Below the pieces are notes generated by a model that ran no database searches, had not been told where the DNA came from, and saw nothing but the letters and a program-made list of their open reading frames with translations. Positions 6,242 to 14,869 of a stretch of DNA of 15,103 nt are shown one piece after another. Origin of the DNA: Verrucomicrobia bacterium TMED44 (GTDB lineage: Bacteria; Verrucomicrobiota; Verrucomicrobiia; Opitutales; Seribacteraceae). Both the position numbers and the translations under genes were made by a program. Positions within the stretch are counted from its first letter, which is position 1, and every line of letters starts with the position of its first letter. The stretch is from positions 25,374 through 40,476 of the forward strand of contig NHCX01000080.1 in assembly GCA_002168015.1 (NCBI GenBank), in the 5' to 3' direction.

Positions 6242-8884
6242 CTATTGAGTTGATAGGAGTATCTCCCATTTAGGGTTTTTGTAATCTCCAGTTATTTTTA
6301 ACTCAGTCATTCTAGAGAGCGGATCTGCAAATTGAACCAAGTTTTTTATTAGAGGCAAAGGAAGATTTCCGACTAGATTAAGTTTTGCAATCATATCAAG
6401 CGTGCCAGTGCCAAGATTCAAATTACCATCAGCGGTGATTTTTGATAATGGACCGTTGAGAGTTAGTTTGTCGAAAATAATCGATTCGTTGTTAAGTTCA
6501 AATGGGAGAATAAGTTCGTTGAATGATAATGCACCGGTGGGGAGTGGAATTTTCAGATTCGAAAGCCCTTTACTTAGTCCTCCGAGAAGGTTTATTTGAC
6601 CGAGTTTTGTTTCTTCAAGTTGCATCATCCCCGTGCCTTCAAACTGAAGCGGATTATTGAGCGGACCTTGCGCTTGTAAAGAAATAGTCAATGAACCACT
6701 ATCAACTTTAAAAGTTGATTTTGGTTCTGGGTTTTGATCCTTGTCTGTGTGATCAGTAAAAAATCCTTTTTCTTTCGCTTTGATGAATTGTTCCACGATC
6801 AAGCGGTTATTGGCTTTTTTTAAAGAAAAATTAAATTTAATGGTTTCTTCGCTCCCATTTGAGTCTAACTCGAAATTCATTTGACCTGATCCGTCTGCAA
6901 TTTTGAACCGAGGTAAACTTCCGCTTGTCAACAAATCATTTTTTTTAATTTGTCCTTCTGAATCGCTAACCATTATCCCTTTATAAAATATAGGTTCTTG
7001 GGTTTGGAATTGCAGAGAAAAATTACTTTTATTTTTCTGGTCTGGCGTTTGGTTAAAAACCTCGCCCACAGCATTGCAACGCATACTTGAAGCATTGATA
7101 TCTGTAATTGATTCTTCGAACTTTTTACCGAAAATAGATCTAGCCTCATTTAATGGGTAAATCCCATCTAGGAAGAATTTTAATTGAATAGGGGATTTTT
7201 TAAGCTTTCTAGGAAACTCAAGATATCCACTAATTTTACCTTGGGAGTGGGAGATGCTGTCACTGATTATTAATGTTGAGTTCTGATCAACCTTAATTTT
7301 AACCTTTGAATTGCCCGTCTTAAACCCCTTGTATGACAGTTCTTTAGAATCAATGATTCCATAAGTATTTGAATTCCCGGGTTTTCCACCCCAAATGCCT
7401 GAAATCTTAAAGTCTCCCATAGGGATATTCTCTGAAAAAGAAAAATCTGACCAAATGCTTTTCCACCAATTATTGAACCAATTGTTTATATCCGGAGGAT
7501 GGCAACTGCCCTTGAGGCGAAATTCATATGCATGGGGATTCCAACTTTGCGAGTAACTACCCTCGACTACGCTTTTCCCAAGTTTGCCACGGGCTGTTTT
7601 GATTTCGACCGATAAATCATTTCCTATTTCACCCATAAATTCAAAATCTCCAATGGGAGCTTCAAGTGCAGAGAAGCCCTTTGCGTTTACCTTAAATGAT
7701 GTAGGGTATTTACCGCTAATATTTGCGGTATTCTTATTAAAAGTAAAATTTAATGTTTCTCCTGAAAAGACATTGTAATTTTCTTCTTCCCTTACGAAAT
7801 CAAGTTTAAGATGATTGGGTTTAATTTTGATAAAACCTTGTATGAAGTTTTGGTTTTTTTCACTGCAGTATGTCAAGCTACTGTTAATTGCCTTCGTTGT
7901 TGAAATAAACCTAATTGTGTTACACAAATTGTCAGAGTTATAAACTAATTTAAATGGTCTAAGAGAACCAGTGAGTTTTCCAGTTAAAGTAGATGACTTA
8001 ACGCTACAGTCATTGTAAGATATTTGGAAAGCTTGGTTAAATTTTTCAATTACTAATTCATTAGTTATATTAAAGACACTAAAAGATTGGTTTGGAATAA
8101 TGAACTGGCTTTCATCAGTTTTTCCTTTAATTAAAATTCTGCTCAGTGATTGGTCTGTATCTAAATTAATTACACTGTCTTTAATTCTGTATTTTGATGG
8201 GAGTTGGTACTCGGCATTCGATTCAATTGTTAGGAAAAATTTCGAAGAATCAGATATATTTGAAACAATGATACAATTTTCGAGACTGAATTCTAGAGAT
8301 TTACCATGAACATTTTTTAATAAGATTCCACTTTCTTTAAGGAAATTAGAAAGATTAAATTCCTTTGATTTCGAATCTTTGAAATAACTCAAAGGTAAAA
8401 TTCCTCGAGCACCTATACTATTGTGGGCAATTGAGGATTGAATATTTAAATATGCAGAATCGTTTCTAAAGTTTGATTTGATAAACTTAAATTCTAGGAA
8501 ATTTGTTTCTTCGTGGACGGAACCGACTTCTATTTCATTTAGTTCAATAGAATTTAGAGGAAGAAAAGAAGAATTTAACAGATCTATGATATTAAGTTCT
8601 AGGTTTCCTCTTTTGATTTTTAGAGAAATACCTGACGAATCTTCTATTTTTATCTTATCAAAACTAATCTTTCCACCAAAACTTACCTTGAGTTTTGAGA
8701 TTTCAGCATCTACATCCGAATGGAAAATAAGTTCTGATATTAATGAATTCGCAAAATAATGAGGAATGGTAACACTAACATTTTTAAATAGTAAAATAGC
8801 TACTTGAAGAAATAAAAATAGTGTAATGAATTTCGTACCAAAACTAGACGATTTCAGAGAACAGTATGCCTGTTTAGGATTCAA
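6242..8884 (-). CDS. AsmA-like large envelope protein, single N-terminal membrane anchor
   Basis: This 880-residue protein has one hydrophobic segment near the N-terminus (about 17-36). The next ~840 residues are predicted periplasmic: alternating polar and hydrophobic, rich in Ser, Asn, Lys and Phe, with strand after strand and little helix. The domain just after the anchor (SDVDAEISKLKVSFGGKISFDKIKIEDSSG) matches the AsmA N-terminal style. The last ~150 residues (FEGTGMMQLEE, GLSNLKIPLPTGALSFNEL, then LTLNGPLSKITADGNLNLGTG, ending LKITGDYKNPKWEI) match AsmA C-terminal style. AsmA/TamB/YhdP-type proteins form hydrophobic grooves that carry phospholipids between membranes; that role here is inference. 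The start is a TTG at 8884 overlapping the TGA of the DUF4340 gene (TTGA); no in-frame ATG is close, and there is no Shine-Dalgarno site, so coupling is likely. It is the last gene of the ABC module. Confidence 0.8.
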   Translation of the reverse strand: MNPKQAYCSLKSSSFGTKFITLFLFLQVAILLFKNVSVTIPHYFANSLISELIFHSDVDAEISKLKVSFGGKISFDKIKIEDSSGISLKIKRGNLELNIIDLLNSSFLPLNSIELNEIEVGSVHEETNFLEFKFIKSNFRNDSAYLNIQSSIAHNSIGARGILPLSYFKDSKSKEFNLSNFLKESGILLKNVHGKSLEFSLENCIIVSNISDSSKFFLTIESNAEYQLPSKYRIKDSVINLDTDQSLSRILIKGKTDESQFIIPNQSFSVFNITNELVIEKFNQAFQISYNDCSVKSSTLTGKLTGSLRPFKLVYNSDNLCNTIRFISTTKAINSSLTYCSEKNQNFIQGFIKIKPNHLKLDFVREEENYNVFSGETLNFTFNKNTANISGKYPTSFKVNAKGFSALEAPIGDFEFMGEIGNDLSVEIKTARGKLGKSVVEGSYSQSWNPHAYEFRLKGSCHPPDINNWFNNWWKSIWSDFSFSENIPMGDFKISGIWGGKPGNSNTYGIIDSKELSYKGFKTGNSKVKIKVDQNSTLIISDSISHSQGKISGYLEFPRKLKKSPIQLKFFLDGIYPLNEARSIFGKKFEESITDINASSMRCNAVGEVFNQTPDQKNKSNFSLQFQTQEPIFYKGIMVSDSEGQIKKNDLLTSGSLPRFKIADGSGQMNFELDSNGSEETIKFNFSLKKANNRLIVEQFIKAKEKGFFTDHTDKDQNPEPKSTFKVDSGSLTISLQAQGPLNNPLQFEGTGMMQLEETKLGQINLLGGLSKGLSNLKIPLPTGALSFNELILPFELNNESIIFDKLTLNGPLSKITADGNLNLGTGTLDMIAKLNLVGNLPLPLIKNLVQFADPLSRMTELKITGDYKNPKWEILLSTQ

Positions 8885-10668
8885 AGTTTTTTCTTTTGCA
8901 AGCTCTTATCATTTTTACTTAAGGAAACTAGTTGCGAAATCTCTTCAATGATTGCAATTGGTAGGTTAAATACTAATTCAGAGACTGGATCTCCTCCATA
9001 CCATGTGGTAGCACCTTTCCGTTCGCTGAGTTTAAATCTTACCCAGTTGCTATTACTTTCATTCCGATAGGATAACTGATATTTCCATGGTACCCAGTCC
9101 CCTTCTACCCAAGTTCCATCTTCAAGGAAATTATTACTAATAAAAGAGTGAGCTTGCATAGTTGATAAGATTCGAAAGGAACTACTTTCTAGTCCTTTAT
9201 TTAATTCAATTGTCTTGTTATGTTCATTTTCACTTAGTAGGATTTGTTGTACAGAGTAGTCGTCTGAGAGGAGAACTTTTGATTTAAATTTTAGAGGATT
9301 TATTTTTAACAAATTGCCAAAGTCTTGTTTTACAAGGCAAATAAGTGATTGGTTTGTGTCCATTATTGTCCAAAGCTTATTTTCGTTTGTTGTCCGGTTA
9401 AATAAGAATATGTTTCTATTTAAATTTTGATCACTAACTGTAACCCTAAAAATGGGATCATCCATTTTAAATTTAATTGCATCACCCTCGCCAATTGGTG
9501 CAGCCAAAAATTGTTCAACACTCGAAGAATTTAGCACGCGAAAAAAAGATGATATTTCTTCATTGTCTGCTAGCATCGTGTACGAATTTGTCATATTACT
9601 TTCAGTTACTTGCCAACGATTGTTTTCAGATTTTGTAAATTGAACAGTTTCCTTTCCTTGAGAAATTTCAAACAAATCTACTTCCTGTGGCGAGAGATCA
9701 AAAATAGTTCTGCTTCGCAATTTAGTACTCCAGTCATTCAAATTATTCATAAAGTCTGCATCCAATATAAAAGTAGTTTCATGGTTACTCGATTTACCAA
9801 TAACCTTACCTTCCTCAGAGTTTAATCGAGGAGCAAATTGAAAACTTTCGGTTTGATCGAAACCTGTTATCACTAGTTCAGTAGTCCAGTTCTTTTTTGG
9901 TATATTATTTAAATAATCATTTGAGCTATTAAAACTTGTAATGTTGGCAGATAATAAGCTGTTCAATTGTAGCATGACTTTCTCTGGGTCTGCATTTCCT
10001 TGAAACGGAATGGTAAAACTCCAATCCTGATTATTACGAATAAGCGAGGTGGTATTTGTTTGATTATTTTCTCTTGAAAATGAAATAGATAGTTTTTCTA
10101 TAGCATAGAGAGGTGTTTTAATAAAATTTCTAACGGTCCAATCAAGAAATTTTATATTACTGAGCTTATCTATTTCTTCATCTATCTTAAAAATAGTTTT
10201 CCTTTGAACCTTGGAATCAAGAACTAAGCAATATACGCTTCCACCGTCCCTAGTCTTCGAGCCAATCCAAAAATTGATGTTATGATTATTACCAGAAATA
10301 CTAATCTTTTTGGAATTTTGGTTGATCCCATAATCTTCTAAGATTTCACCTCTTCCTTGCAGGTTTTCTATTTCGTGTAGTGGGGTGTATTCAAAATGTA
10401 CTAGCTTTGTTTGAAAGTTTGATAAGGTTAAGGTGTTTGCAGGCCAATTGTAAGGATCAACTACTGCCCATGAGTTTTCTTTTCTATTTAATTTTAGAGA
10501 GTTATTCGCTTCTTGCGCTAGAAATTCTATCGAGTTCATATTTGCTAAGACTGAAACGAGCGAATCTGAAAGAGAGTAAGATTTGCTTTGGTTACTATCC
10601 CAAGACAAGTAGATCGCGAAACCTAAAATTATATTAGCGAGTAATAGAAAAGTCTTTGTTTTCTTCAT
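8881..10668 (-). CDS. DUF4340 domain-containing membrane-anchored protein
   Basis: The product has 595 residues. A single hydrophobic N-terminal segment (about residues 7-23, after MKKTK) is followed by a long periplasmic region of strand-rich repeats. The stretch NSWAVVDPYNWPANTL (about 67-82), followed later by EDYGI (111-115), is typical of DUF4340: a Trp and Pro-x-x-Trp-Pro-Ala segment, then a conserved Tyr-Gly. The motif style recurs further on (NRWQVTE), as expected for tandem DUF4340 modules. DUF4340 proteins are commonly encoded next to GldG-like ABC auxiliary proteins, as here. Molecular function is unknown; a periplasmic accessory subunit is inferred. I chose the ATG at 10668, which overlaps the GldG-like stop as ATGA. 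An in-frame TTG at 10686 would add six residues. A lipoprotein is unlikely because no lipobox Cys is seen. Confidence 0.8.
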   Translation of the reverse strand: MKKTKTFLLLANIILGFAIYLSWDSNQSKSYSLSDSLVSVLANMNSIEFLAQEANNSLKLNRKENSWAVVDPYNWPANTLTLSNFQTKLVHFEYTPLHEIENLQGRGEILEDYGINQNSKKISISGNNHNINFWIGSKTRDGGSVYCLVLDSKVQRKTIFKIDEEIDKLSNIKFLDWTVRNFIKTPLYAIEKLSISFSRENNQTNTTSLIRNNQDWSFTIPFQGNADPEKVMLQLNSLLSANITSFNSSNDYLNNIPKKNWTTELVITGFDQTESFQFAPRLNSEEGKVIGKSSNHETTFILDADFMNNLNDWSTKLRSRTIFDLSPQEVDLFEISQGKETVQFTKSENNRWQVTESNMTNSYTMLADNEEISSFFRVLNSSSVEQFLAAPIGEGDAIKFKMDDPIFRVTVSDQNLNRNIFLFNRTTNENKLWTIMDTNQSLICLVKQDFGNLLKINPLKFKSKVLLSDDYSVQQILLSENEHNKTIELNKGLESSSFRILSTMQAHSFISNNFLEDGTWVEGDWVPWKYQLSYRNESNSNWVRFKLSERKGATTWYGGDPVSELVFNLPIAIIEEISQLVSLSKNDKSLQKKKL

Positions 10669-12272
10669 AATTCTTTTCTTAGCCAACCTACAAAAATACC
10701 TGCAAGAGCCACGACTCCAGGTATTATTGTAATTGTATATAAAAAACGATCGAATTCATCCTCTTGCATTGAAATCGTAAAAGTCTCTACTTCTCTTGGG
10801 GGAATTTCTAGCATCTCCGATCTTTCATTCAGCCAGTAAATGAGATTTTTGCCTAATAATTGATTTCCAGTGTTTTTAGTTAAGTATTTATTTGATAGGA
10901 TTGCTGAACTTCCAAGGACAGCAATTTTTCCATCAGCAAGGTATTTACTTTCTCTCGTAACTTTTTTTTCTGAAATGGCAATGACCGGTATATTGCCATC
11001 CAAATCTAAAAGAGGATTTTTAATTGGTGGACTTTTTCTTTGAGTCCAACCAGAGAGTCCAATCGATGATTTAGAAGAGAAAAGCAGTTCCTCTGTTTTG
11101 AAATTATTTAGATCGTTGGCGAAAAAAGTTTCTATCGGACGACAGCGATTTGATTGAATGGAAAGTCCCATTTCAGAATGCTGTGATATAATCTTGTGGG
11201 GGCTGTCTTTTAGATAAGTTCTCAGAATGTAAGCACCGGTGAAAAAATCGAAATTTTGATTCCCGGGGTCGTGTATCAGCATATCATGACACCTTATTCC
11301 CCATTCCTTAAGAATAGTGCGCAAACCAAAGGCTGGTCGGTCTAAAAGAGACAACTCCTCGACTGGGTCAATAGCTAGTATGACTTTTCCGCCGCGATTA
11401 TTCAGAAAAGAACGAATATGAGAAACTTCTTGCTCCTGAAAGGTTCCTTTGGGACCGGCAATGATCAAAATATTTGCATCTGATGGAATTTTTTCTACTA
11501 AACTTAGATCAATTGAAGATACCTTAATGTTTCTATCTTCCATCATTCTTCGAACTCCGGAAAAGCCATTATCTTCATCAAAATCGAAAGGGCTCTTTTC
11601 TCCATGACCGGTGGTGAAATATGCAGTATTTTGAATGTTCTTTTTACCTGCTATTTCCAACATTGCACGAACTAGAGTTTCTTCTCCTCTAAATTTAGTA
11701 GGTTCTAACACACCATTATAACTCTCCTTCCACCCTTCATAGAATTCAGACTCCCAAATAGCTTGTCTTGCGATCGAGTCCTCCGAGCGAAAGGGAGTAG
11801 AGTTATCATATGGATTGGTTTTACCTTCAGCATTATACCTAAAGAGATTTTTTTTACCTCCATTTTGGGATGCAACTACAATCAGATTCGGTTCATTAAT
11901 CTTAAATTCTGTAAGAAACGAAGGAGGTCCTTTGGGCGAGTCAACATCAAGCATCGTTACTCGAATTTGCTCTTTAGTTGGAGCATTTTCTAGGGCGATT
12001 AGGAGTAACCTTAAGTCATGGAGGAATTTATGAGTTATCTTGGGCAAATCGTTTTTTTCACGGATAGTAACTATGATTTCCACTGGTTCCTCTAATTTAT
12101 TTAACAGGGCTAAACTTTCTTGAGAAAGAGAATATTTTGATTCTTTTGACAAATCAAACTGCCAATCGATCTTTGCAGTAAAATAATTTAGGCTCAGACA
12201 AAGGGTGCAAATCAATACAACCAAAATCCATCTATCTAGCTTTTTATTCCTTTTAGCTAGGGTGAAGTCCAT
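10665..12272 (-). CDS. GldG-like ABC transporter auxiliary protein (ABC_transp_aux)
   Basis: This 535-residue protein is anchored at both ends. One transmembrane segment lies at about 14-31, and another at about 512-530 just before the final RKEL. Between them is a periplasmic domain of the GldG/IFT52-like type. DLSKESKYSLSQES (40-53) is the family's opening signature, followed by EEPVEIIVTI (61-70), TTGHGEKSPFD, and a segment ANILIIAGPKG with RGGKVILAIDP that resembles the dinucleotide-like fold of the family. In Bacteroidetes GldG works with GldF and GldA, but most relatives occur in non-gliding bacteria, so no gliding role is claimed. The ATG at 12272 is preceded by GAGG (12280-12283) with 7 bases of spacing. 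The gene starts one base after the permease stop and overlaps the DUF4340 gene by 4 bases. Confidence 0.87.
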   Translation of the reverse strand: MDFTLAKRNKKLDRWILVVLICTLCLSLNYFTAKIDWQFDLSKESKYSLSQESLALLNKLEEPVEIIVTIREKNDLPKITHKFLHDLRLLLIALENAPTKEQIRVTMLDVDSPKGPPSFLTEFKINEPNLIVVASQNGGKKNLFRYNAEGKTNPYDNSTPFRSEDSIARQAIWESEFYEGWKESYNGVLEPTKFRGEETLVRAMLEIAGKKNIQNTAYFTTGHGEKSPFDFDEDNGFSGVRRMMEDRNIKVSSIDLSLVEKIPSDANILIIAGPKGTFQEQEVSHIRSFLNNRGGKVILAIDPVEELSLLDRPAFGLRTILKEWGIRCHDMLIHDPGNQNFDFFTGAYILRTYLKDSPHKIISQHSEMGLSIQSNRCRPIETFFANDLNNFKTEELLFSSKSSIGLSGWTQRKSPPIKNPLLDLDGNIPVIAISEKKVTRESKYLADGKIAVLGSSAILSNKYLTKNTGNQLLGKNLIYWLNERSEMLEIPPREVETFTISMQEDEFDRFLYTITIIPGVVALAGIFVGWLRKEL

Positions 12273-12273
12273 T

Positions 12274-13056
12274 TTAGTGCCTCATTCTTTCGATTTGCAA
12301 AGTTGCCAGAGTTAGAAAAAGAAAAACAACAATAAATTGATGCAGGATAGTTGGAATGTGAATAATTCCTACTGCAAAGAATTGGAGTTTATCTAGACCT
12401 TTATTTAGAGATCCCCCAATTGAGCTTAAAAATTGGTCGTAGGCATTATTGGAAGCTACTTGGTGGGGTTCTCCATAGGAGAAGGCCATAATGGCAAGAT
12501 AAAGCGTGATTAAGGAAAAAGTTAACATGCCCGCGACCATTTGATTCCTGGTTACGGAACTAGCAAAAATTCCTATTGCAGTAAAGCTCGCCCCAAAGGA
12601 CATCAGGAAAATAAAGCCTCCGATCCAATGTTCTATATGATTGAAACCCAAGGTCTGAGCCTGCTCAGGGAAAAGTATCCATAATAAAAGGGGGTAGGCG
12701 TAGGCGCCACAACAGATTATGAGGAAAAAGAGATAACTAGCACTCCATTTACCGATAATAATTGAACTGCCTTCAATAGGTGCACTCATAAGAGTTTCTA
12801 AGGTGCCGAGTCTTCTTTCTTCAGCTAATGTTCGCATAGTGAGAAATGGTATAAGTGCGGGGGATCCAAAAATTAGACCTACAGCGAGAGAAGACAAGGG
12901 AGGGAGAATCCAATTGGTTCCAATAAAACTTTCAATAAAAAAACGAAAGCCGACTCCAAGCAATGCAAGGAAATAGAAAGTAGATACATAAGTTGCCGGA
13001 GATATGAAGAGACTGAAAAGTTCAGATCTTAAGATTACCCAGTATCCGTTTATCAT
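12274..13056 (-). CDS. ABC-2 type permease (GldF-like)
   Basis: This is a 260-residue integral membrane protein with about six hydrophobic segments (about 21-41, 53-73, 103-129, 145-167, 172-193 and 226-254). Between the second and third lies MRTLAEERRLGTLETLM (74-90), the amphipathic coupling motif typical of ABC-2/GldF/NosY-like permeases; in relatives this region contacts the ATPase. It would form the membrane channel with the ATPase encoded just upstream (6-base gap) and the GldG-like subunit just downstream (1-base gap). The substrate cannot be read from sequence. The ATG at 13056 is the natural start, giving a short cytoplasmic N-terminus before the first helix. Assignment to the ABC-2 class is firm; the GldF likeness rests largely on the neighbouring genes. 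Confidence 0.9.
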   Translation of the reverse strand: MINGYWVILRSELFSLFISPATYVSTFYFLALLGVGFRFFIESFIGTNWILPPLSSLAVGLIFGSPALIPFLTMRTLAEERRLGTLETLMSAPIEGSSIIIGKWSASYLFFLIICCGAYAYPLLLWILFPEQAQTLGFNHIEHWIGGFIFLMSFGASFTAIGIFASSVTRNQMVAGMLTFSLITLYLAIMAFSYGEPHQVASNNAYDQFLSSIGGSLNKGLDKLQFFAVGIIHIPTILHQFIVVFLFLTLATLQIERMRH

Positions 13057-13062
13057 AATCTA

Positions 13063-14094
13063 TCAGATTGTATTTTCTTTATAAAAACGCCGAGATCTTT
13101 TTCCCAGTAAATCATTTTGTTCCCAATTCTTTTTGGTTGCTCTTAGGAAAATGGTTTCCAAATCAGGCTTTGTGATTTGGAATTCAAATACTCTAAGATT
13201 AGAATCCTTGAGTAGATGTCTGAGGATATTTTCTGCGACCACTTCTCCCTTTTCAGTAGAAAAAATAAATCTTTTTTTGCCAGAGACTTCAACGGGTTCG
13301 TCCTGAAGTAACTCGCAAGTTTCATCTATTTCTCTGACTTTCTTGTGAATGTCGATCCTGTTGCTTAAGGCAACGACTTCAAAGATAGTTTTATTGATAA
13401 ATTCATTTTGTAATTCATGGAGAGTGCCTTCAGCAACGATTTGCCCGTGACTAATGATAATCATTCGATCACAACAAGCTTCGACTTCGGATAATATGTG
13501 ACTAGATAAAATAAAAGAGACCTCACCTCTTAATCGTTCCATCATCTTTCTTGTAATGGCTGATTGCCTTGGGTCGAGTCCAATTGTTGGCTCGTCTAGT
13601 ATAACTAAGCGTGGTTCTGATAAAAGGGCATCTGCAATTCCTACTCTTTGTCGATACCCTTTCGAAAGATTTCCAATCTTTCGTTCTGAAACTTTCCTTT
13701 CAAGGTCGCAAATATCAAGGGCAATCCTTATTCTGTCTCTTTTTCTACTGCCTTTAAGTCCCTTAAGCATTGCCCTGAATTTGAGGTATTCGATTACTCT
13801 GAGATCTTCTGGCAAGGGATTATTTTCAGGTAAAAACCCAATGTGATTTCTTACTTCACCTTCTTCTTCTGCTAGATCTACGCCGCATACTTTTGCTTCG
13901 CCCGAATCTGCGGGAATGAGCCCGGATAGGATTTTTAGAGTTGTACTTTTTCCTGCCCCATTTGGTCCAAGGAAACCAACGATTTCGCCTTTGCCTACGG
14001 AGAAACTAATTCCTTTAAGAGCCTGTATCAATCCATATCTTTTTTTGATATTTAAAACTTCAATTATAGGAAGGGGTTTTGCTTCTGCACTCAT
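13063..14094 (-). CDS. ABC transporter ATP-binding protein (GldA-like)
   Basis: The ATPase subunit has 343 residues. Walker A is GPNGAGKST (43-51), the Q-loop position carries PEN (89-91, Glu replacing Gln as is common in this ABC-2 subgroup), the signature is LSKGYRQR (143-150), Walker B is LVILDEP (163-169) followed by TIGLDP, and the switch His is H199 in SSHILSE. The C-terminal ~110 residues form the accessory region typical of ABC-2 drug/Gld-type ATPases, ending in a segment with DLETIFLRAT. All catalytic residues are intact. The gene begins 10 bases after the coaX stop and is followed 6 bases later by its permease, so transcription probably continues from coaX. No Shine-Dalgarno site is evident before the ATG at 14094. 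Confidence 0.95.
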   Translation of the reverse strand: MSAEAKPLPIIEVLNIKKRYGLIQALKGISFSVGKGEIVGFLGPNGAGKSTTLKILSGLIPADSGEAKVCGVDLAEEEGEVRNHIGFLPENNPLPEDLRVIEYLKFRAMLKGLKGSRKRDRIRIALDICDLERKVSERKIGNLSKGYRQRVGIADALLSEPRLVILDEPTIGLDPRQSAITRKMMERLRGEVSFILSSHILSEVEACCDRMIIISHGQIVAEGTLHELQNEFINKTIFEVVALSNRIDIHKKVREIDETCELLQDEPVEVSGKKRFIFSTEKGEVVAENILRHLLKDSNLRVFEFQITKPDLETIFLRATKKNWEQNDLLGKRSRRFYKENTI

Positions 14095-14104
14095 CTATGA
14101 AATT

Positions 14105-14857
14105 TCAAAGATTGAATTCGAAAGCTATTTTCAAGCCTTCTAAGGTAAGGTTTTCGCGTTGTATGCAACCATCAAGATCTAATTTAAGGGGTGATCCTCC
14201 TGTAATTACAAATTTAATTCGTTGATTAAATCGTTCAGAAAGTTCAAAGTTTAATTTTTCAATCATTCCCTGTATCATTTGATTGTACCCAAGAAATACT
14301 CCGATCAGCATAGCATCTTTCGTACTCTTTCCGTAGGATGAGGATATCACAAAACTTTTAGGTAGACTGATATGAGGTAGAAGTGCTGTAGCATGACTTA
14401 GGTAGTCAAGAAAGCCTTGTGGACCTGGAAGGATTACGCCCCCCTCATATCCACTATTGGGAGTAACAATGTCAAATGTGGTAGCGGTTCCTTGGTCAAT
14501 CACAACGGCAGGGAGAGTAAGAGTATTAAATACAGCAATAGCGTTGGCTATTCTATCTGCACCAATTTCATTGGGGGTAGGGTAGGATACAGGTAGGTTG
14601 GCCCGAGAATCAGAGCTTACTGAATGTATGCATCCAGCAAAATTGGTCAGTCCATTTAGTAATGAATCTTCGGCTTTTGGTACAACTGAACAGTAGGACA
14701 GAGGACCATTTTCTTCTTTAATTTTGGATAGTATGGAATTCGGGTCTTTAATTAATTTAGTTGTTTCGACCACTATGATGTCAGAAAGCTTTTCACCCTG
14801 AAAGATTCCAAGTTTTGTACTCGTATTTCCAATATCTAAACACTGAATTTGGCTCAT
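14105..14857 (-). CDS. coaX: Type III pantothenate kinase
   Basis: CoaX phosphorylates pantothenate, the first committed step of coenzyme A synthesis. It belongs to the ASKHA (actin/hexokinase-like) fold and, unlike type I and II kinases, is not inhibited by CoA. The 250-residue product shows the expected motifs in order: DIGNT (8-12, phosphate 1), GADR (99-102, pantothenate binding), DQGTATTFD (121-129, with the catalytic Asp121), GGVILPG (139-145) and TGG (219-221). I chose the ATG at 14857, 12 bases after the birA stop. A TTG at 14869, directly abutting that stop, would add four residues (MKIN) before the conserved core and cannot be excluded. It lies between birA and the ABC module; birA-coaX adjacency is common, and fused forms are known in some bacteria. 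CoA made here feeds the same acetyl-CoA pool used by AccB/AccC. Confidence 0.95.
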   Translation of the reverse strand: MSQIQCLDIGNTSTKLGIFQGEKLSDIIVVETTKLIKDPNSILSKIKEENGPLSYCSVVPKAEDSLLNGLTNFAGCIHSVSSDSRANLPVSYPTPNEIGADRIANAIAVFNTLTLPAVVIDQGTATTFDIVTPNSGYEGGVILPGPQGFLDYLSHATALLPHISLPKSFVISSSYGKSTKDAMLIGVFLGYNQMIQGMIEKLNFELSERFNQRIKFVITGGSPLKLDLDGCIQRENLTLEGLKIAFEFNL

Positions 14858-14869
14858 GTTTATTTTCAA

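Noticed and set aside
10669..10686. TTG start for the DUF4340 gene
   Set aside because: The ATG at 10668 forms an ATGA overlap with the upstream stop and gives a normal MKKTK membrane-anchor N-terminus.
10665..14094. Gliding motility apparatus
   Set aside because: Although GldA/F/G-like, such ABC sets are widespread in non-gliding bacteria and no other gliding genes are present.
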